A stretch of DNA of 64,000 bases. Source: Coniella vitis (lineage: Eukaryota; Ascomycota; Sordariomycetes; Diaporthales; Schizoparmaceae). Shown piece after piece: positions 62,151 to 64,000 of this stretch. The position numbers were made by a program, and so were the translations under genes. A model generated the notes under the pieces. That model made no database searches and was not told the DNA's origin. It saw only the letters and a list, made by a program, of their open reading frames with translations. The DNA lies in NCBI GenBank assembly GCA_011317545.1, contig WUJK01000002.1, positions 1,488,001 to 1,552,000 on the forward strand, written 5' to 3'. Within the stretch, counting starts at the first letter, position 1, and every line of letters starts with the position of its first letter.

Positions 62151-63280
62151 GGGCGAGGCAAACACAACTCCAGTCACCCATCTCCCATTCAGTCAAAAAC
62201 AGGATTTATTATAGCTAGATTGAATGTGTACAATGTTGCTATACCATACCCATGGTACAGTGCCGCAGCACCGAAACTGACTATGCGGTAATAGCGCCAA
62301 TATACTCAGTTGCAAGTTGAACGCCGTCAGCCACGGGTAAGGCAACTGCCCACACGCGCTCAAAGGGCTAGCTAACTACGTATCGAGGACCAGAGAAACC
62401 TTGGGCGGCGAACCGAAGCGTAGCGGAGGTGTTGGTTACTATACCAACCACACCGCAGGTGTTATTCTCGTCTCACAACCCATCTGGTCCGGCTGTATCG
62501 TTGCATTGCATTGCATTGGCCTCGCCCCGTCTCGCCTTTTCTCGCCTCCTGTCGACTGGCCTTTGCGGTCCCTTGCCCCTGATTGTTGCGCTATGGTGTG
62601 CCTTGGGGTGGGAGTATTACATAGTAGCAGCCTGAGCAGCTACTGGGCCATTACTATTACTATGATTGTGCTACCCGGCTGTTGGGGCCCTATGCAGGGA
62701 TCAACGCTGCTGTGGGATTATCGGCGGCTCCATCCGTATTCACTCCCGAGGTCATTGTTTAACCTGCACCGCAACCGTTGCTGCTGCCATCCTGCCTACT
62801 ACCACAATCTACCAGCTTGTGAGCCCTTGTTACTATATCCTTTGGCAAGCCCAACAGAGTTCGGGACCAGCCAGCCAGCAGCAGCAACCAGCAAGTCAGC
62901 CTATCCATCATATTGCCAGCAACAACGACAACAACAGCACCAGCACCAACACCACCAATAACTTTGGACCTGGAAAACCCCGTCGATCGCCGTCAGGCCA
63001 TCCACATCCAACGCACTCCGGCTGTGCTCGCACACTGGCCCGCGCAGCTCAGCCATGGCTGGCTCAAATGTGCGCATCCCTGACGCTACGCTATCCTATA
63101 TTGGTCCCATAGGTGAGAGTCTCCCGTTTGTTGCACTCTGCGCTTTGCGCGCAGCACCAAATCCTCCTTCAGCGCCTCTTGCGCAGCGCCTCCTTCTTCA
63201 ACATCCAACCATTGCACCCCGTGTTAGATCTCTGCAATTTGGTTGGTTTCTTTGAAGGTCCAGTCTGTATGCTGCAAGTA
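62151..63280. other. 1.1 kb region, no confident gene
   Basis: Contains a 186-residue plus-strand ORF (62401-62961) ending in Gln/His repeats, and short ORFs near 63055 beginning MAGSNVRIPDATLSYIGPI, with a GTGAGA donor-like site at 63112. None resembles a known family. One TACATAGTA at 62618-62626. A gene on the plus strand running through here cannot be excluded. Confidence 0.35.
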
Positions 63281-63615
63281 TCATCGTCGTCCATCTTTGC
63301 CCTCAGTCTCCTCGATCCACCGCCATGTCAAGTCACACGCACGCGCTTCCTCCTCCAGCCTGTACCTCAAGGCCAACCATTCCTTCTCGCGCCCCATAGT
63401 TGTGGCGTTGTTGTCGTTTTCCTGCTGCTGCACTAGGTTTTGCACGTCCAGTCGCAAGTCTGGCCGGTTTGCCCTCGTGGCCTCACGATAATCGCACCGG
63501 CCATGATCCTGCTGCTCCTGTCCCGATGAGCCACGTGCACACCGCATCCATCAGGCCACAACGCTGTCCCAAGCCGTTTGGGGCCACTTACTTCGTTTGC
63601 GCGTCTTGTCAACAT
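63281..63615 (-). CDS. Small spliced ORF, function unknown
   Basis: Exons 63615-63592 and 63517-63281 would encode 86 residues: MLTRRANE then EQQDHGRCDYREATRANRPD and so on, ending WRWIEETEGKDGRR. The 74-nt intron has a consensus GTAAGT donor, a CTGAT branch-like sequence and a GGGACAG acceptor, and is in phase 0. The second exon is hydrophilic with a probable helix (REKEWLALRYRLEEEARACD). No domain recognised. An in-frame stop precedes the ATG, but an upstream exon could add more. The opposite strand also has an open frame of similar length (63113-63436), so strand choice rests on the splice signals and the protein-like composition. Confidence 0.35.
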
Positions 63616-64000
63616 GCTCAAGCCTCGTTATCTCTCTTCAGCGAGCACCTCAACTAGCACTGTTGAACATCAGCTGTCCCATACCACGGCTCTAGCCCTG
63701 TCTCTGGCACAATCAGAACGCATTCTCTTGCTTCTCTGCATTGCTTTGGGCAGCGAGCCTACTTGGAGTGTGAGGTCCAAACTGACGATAGATCCGTTTG
63801 TTCTAGGTTACAGCAATTCGTCGGACTGCGGTTACTGCAGGAAGAGTCGCAGTGGTCACTCCAGTAAACGTGAATATTTCTTTGACTCGAAACCTGTCAC
63901 GCCCAACACAAGCCGGTTTAGGAAAGATATCTATGAAAACAATCCTTGCTCTGCTTAAGAAGCTTAGTACGGCCGCCGAAGATGGCGGCATCCATGCTGT
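63616..64000. other. Right edge, nothing recognised
   Basis: Short ORFs on both strands (126 residues plus, 62 residues minus) without family resemblance; a gene may be cut by the window edge. Confidence 0.4.

Noticed and set aside
62401..62961. 186-residue plus-strand ORF ending in Gln/His repeats
   Set aside because: No family, unusual amino-acid composition, stop right after the repeat; likely chance ORF.

Overview
This is a 64 kb piece of a nuclear chromosome from a filamentous ascomycete (Pezizomycotina). The evidence is short GT-AG introns (mostly 45-100 nt, with CTAAC/CTGAC-like branch sites), long untranslated and intergenic regions rich in microsatellites, and fungus-specific gene families (HbrB, PtaB, Gon7, opsin-related protein, SPX/VTC). 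The class is not proven; Dothideomycetes is a guess. Almost everything is single-copy housekeeping and regulatory content. I saw no rRNA, tRNA, CRISPR array, complete transposon or secondary-metabolite cluster.

Layout. 0-5 kb: SWS1-like SWIM protein and coproporphyrinogen oxidase HEM13 (both minus), then ATG8 (plus). 7.5-10.5 kb: the polyglutamine-rich LIM-domain-binding co-regulator PtaB (minus), followed by a 3.6 kb region without a recognisable gene. 14-17 kb: TORC2 subunit HbrB (minus), divergent from KEOPS subunit GON7 (plus). 18.4-22.2 kb: HOPS subunit VPS39 (minus). 23-25.8 kb: an SPX-domain phosphate transporter (minus). 27.5-28.6 kb: an opsin-related membrane protein that has lost the retinal lysine (minus). 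31.6-34.8 kb: GID-complex subunit VID28/GID5 (minus), divergent from EMC10 (35.6 kb, plus). Then CHZ1 (37 kb), BET1 (38.7 kb), APC15 (41.6-40.3 kb, minus), a 5.4 kb intergenic region, and the NADH-dependent glutamate synthase GLT1 (46.9-53.7 kb), whose reading frame is broken by one base in an A9 run. Then VTC2-like polyphosphate polymerase subunit (54.7-57.3 kb), a diphosphoinositol-polyphosphate Nudix hydrolase (59.4-58.8 kb, minus), a decayed APH-type phosphotransferase (61.2-62.2 kb), and a small spliced ORF of unknown function (63.3-63.6 kb, minus).

Themes. Three genes belong to phosphate and inositol-pyrophosphate homeostasis (SPX transporter, VTC2, Nudix DIPP); the last two are convergent neighbours. 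Several others serve membrane traffic, autophagy and nutrient signalling (ATG8, VPS39, BET1, EMC10, HbrB/TORC2, VID28). The most useful second looks are the GLT1 frameshift, the strongly repeated intergenic 9-mer TACTATGTA (including a perfect 18-bp palindrome), the opsin-like protein with no retinal site, the 11- and 13-nt coding micro-exons, and two small spliced ORFs without a family. I did not identify a clearly new multi-gene system here.

Coordinates of multi-exon genes were built by eye from splice signals and checked for frame consistency; exon lists are in each entry.
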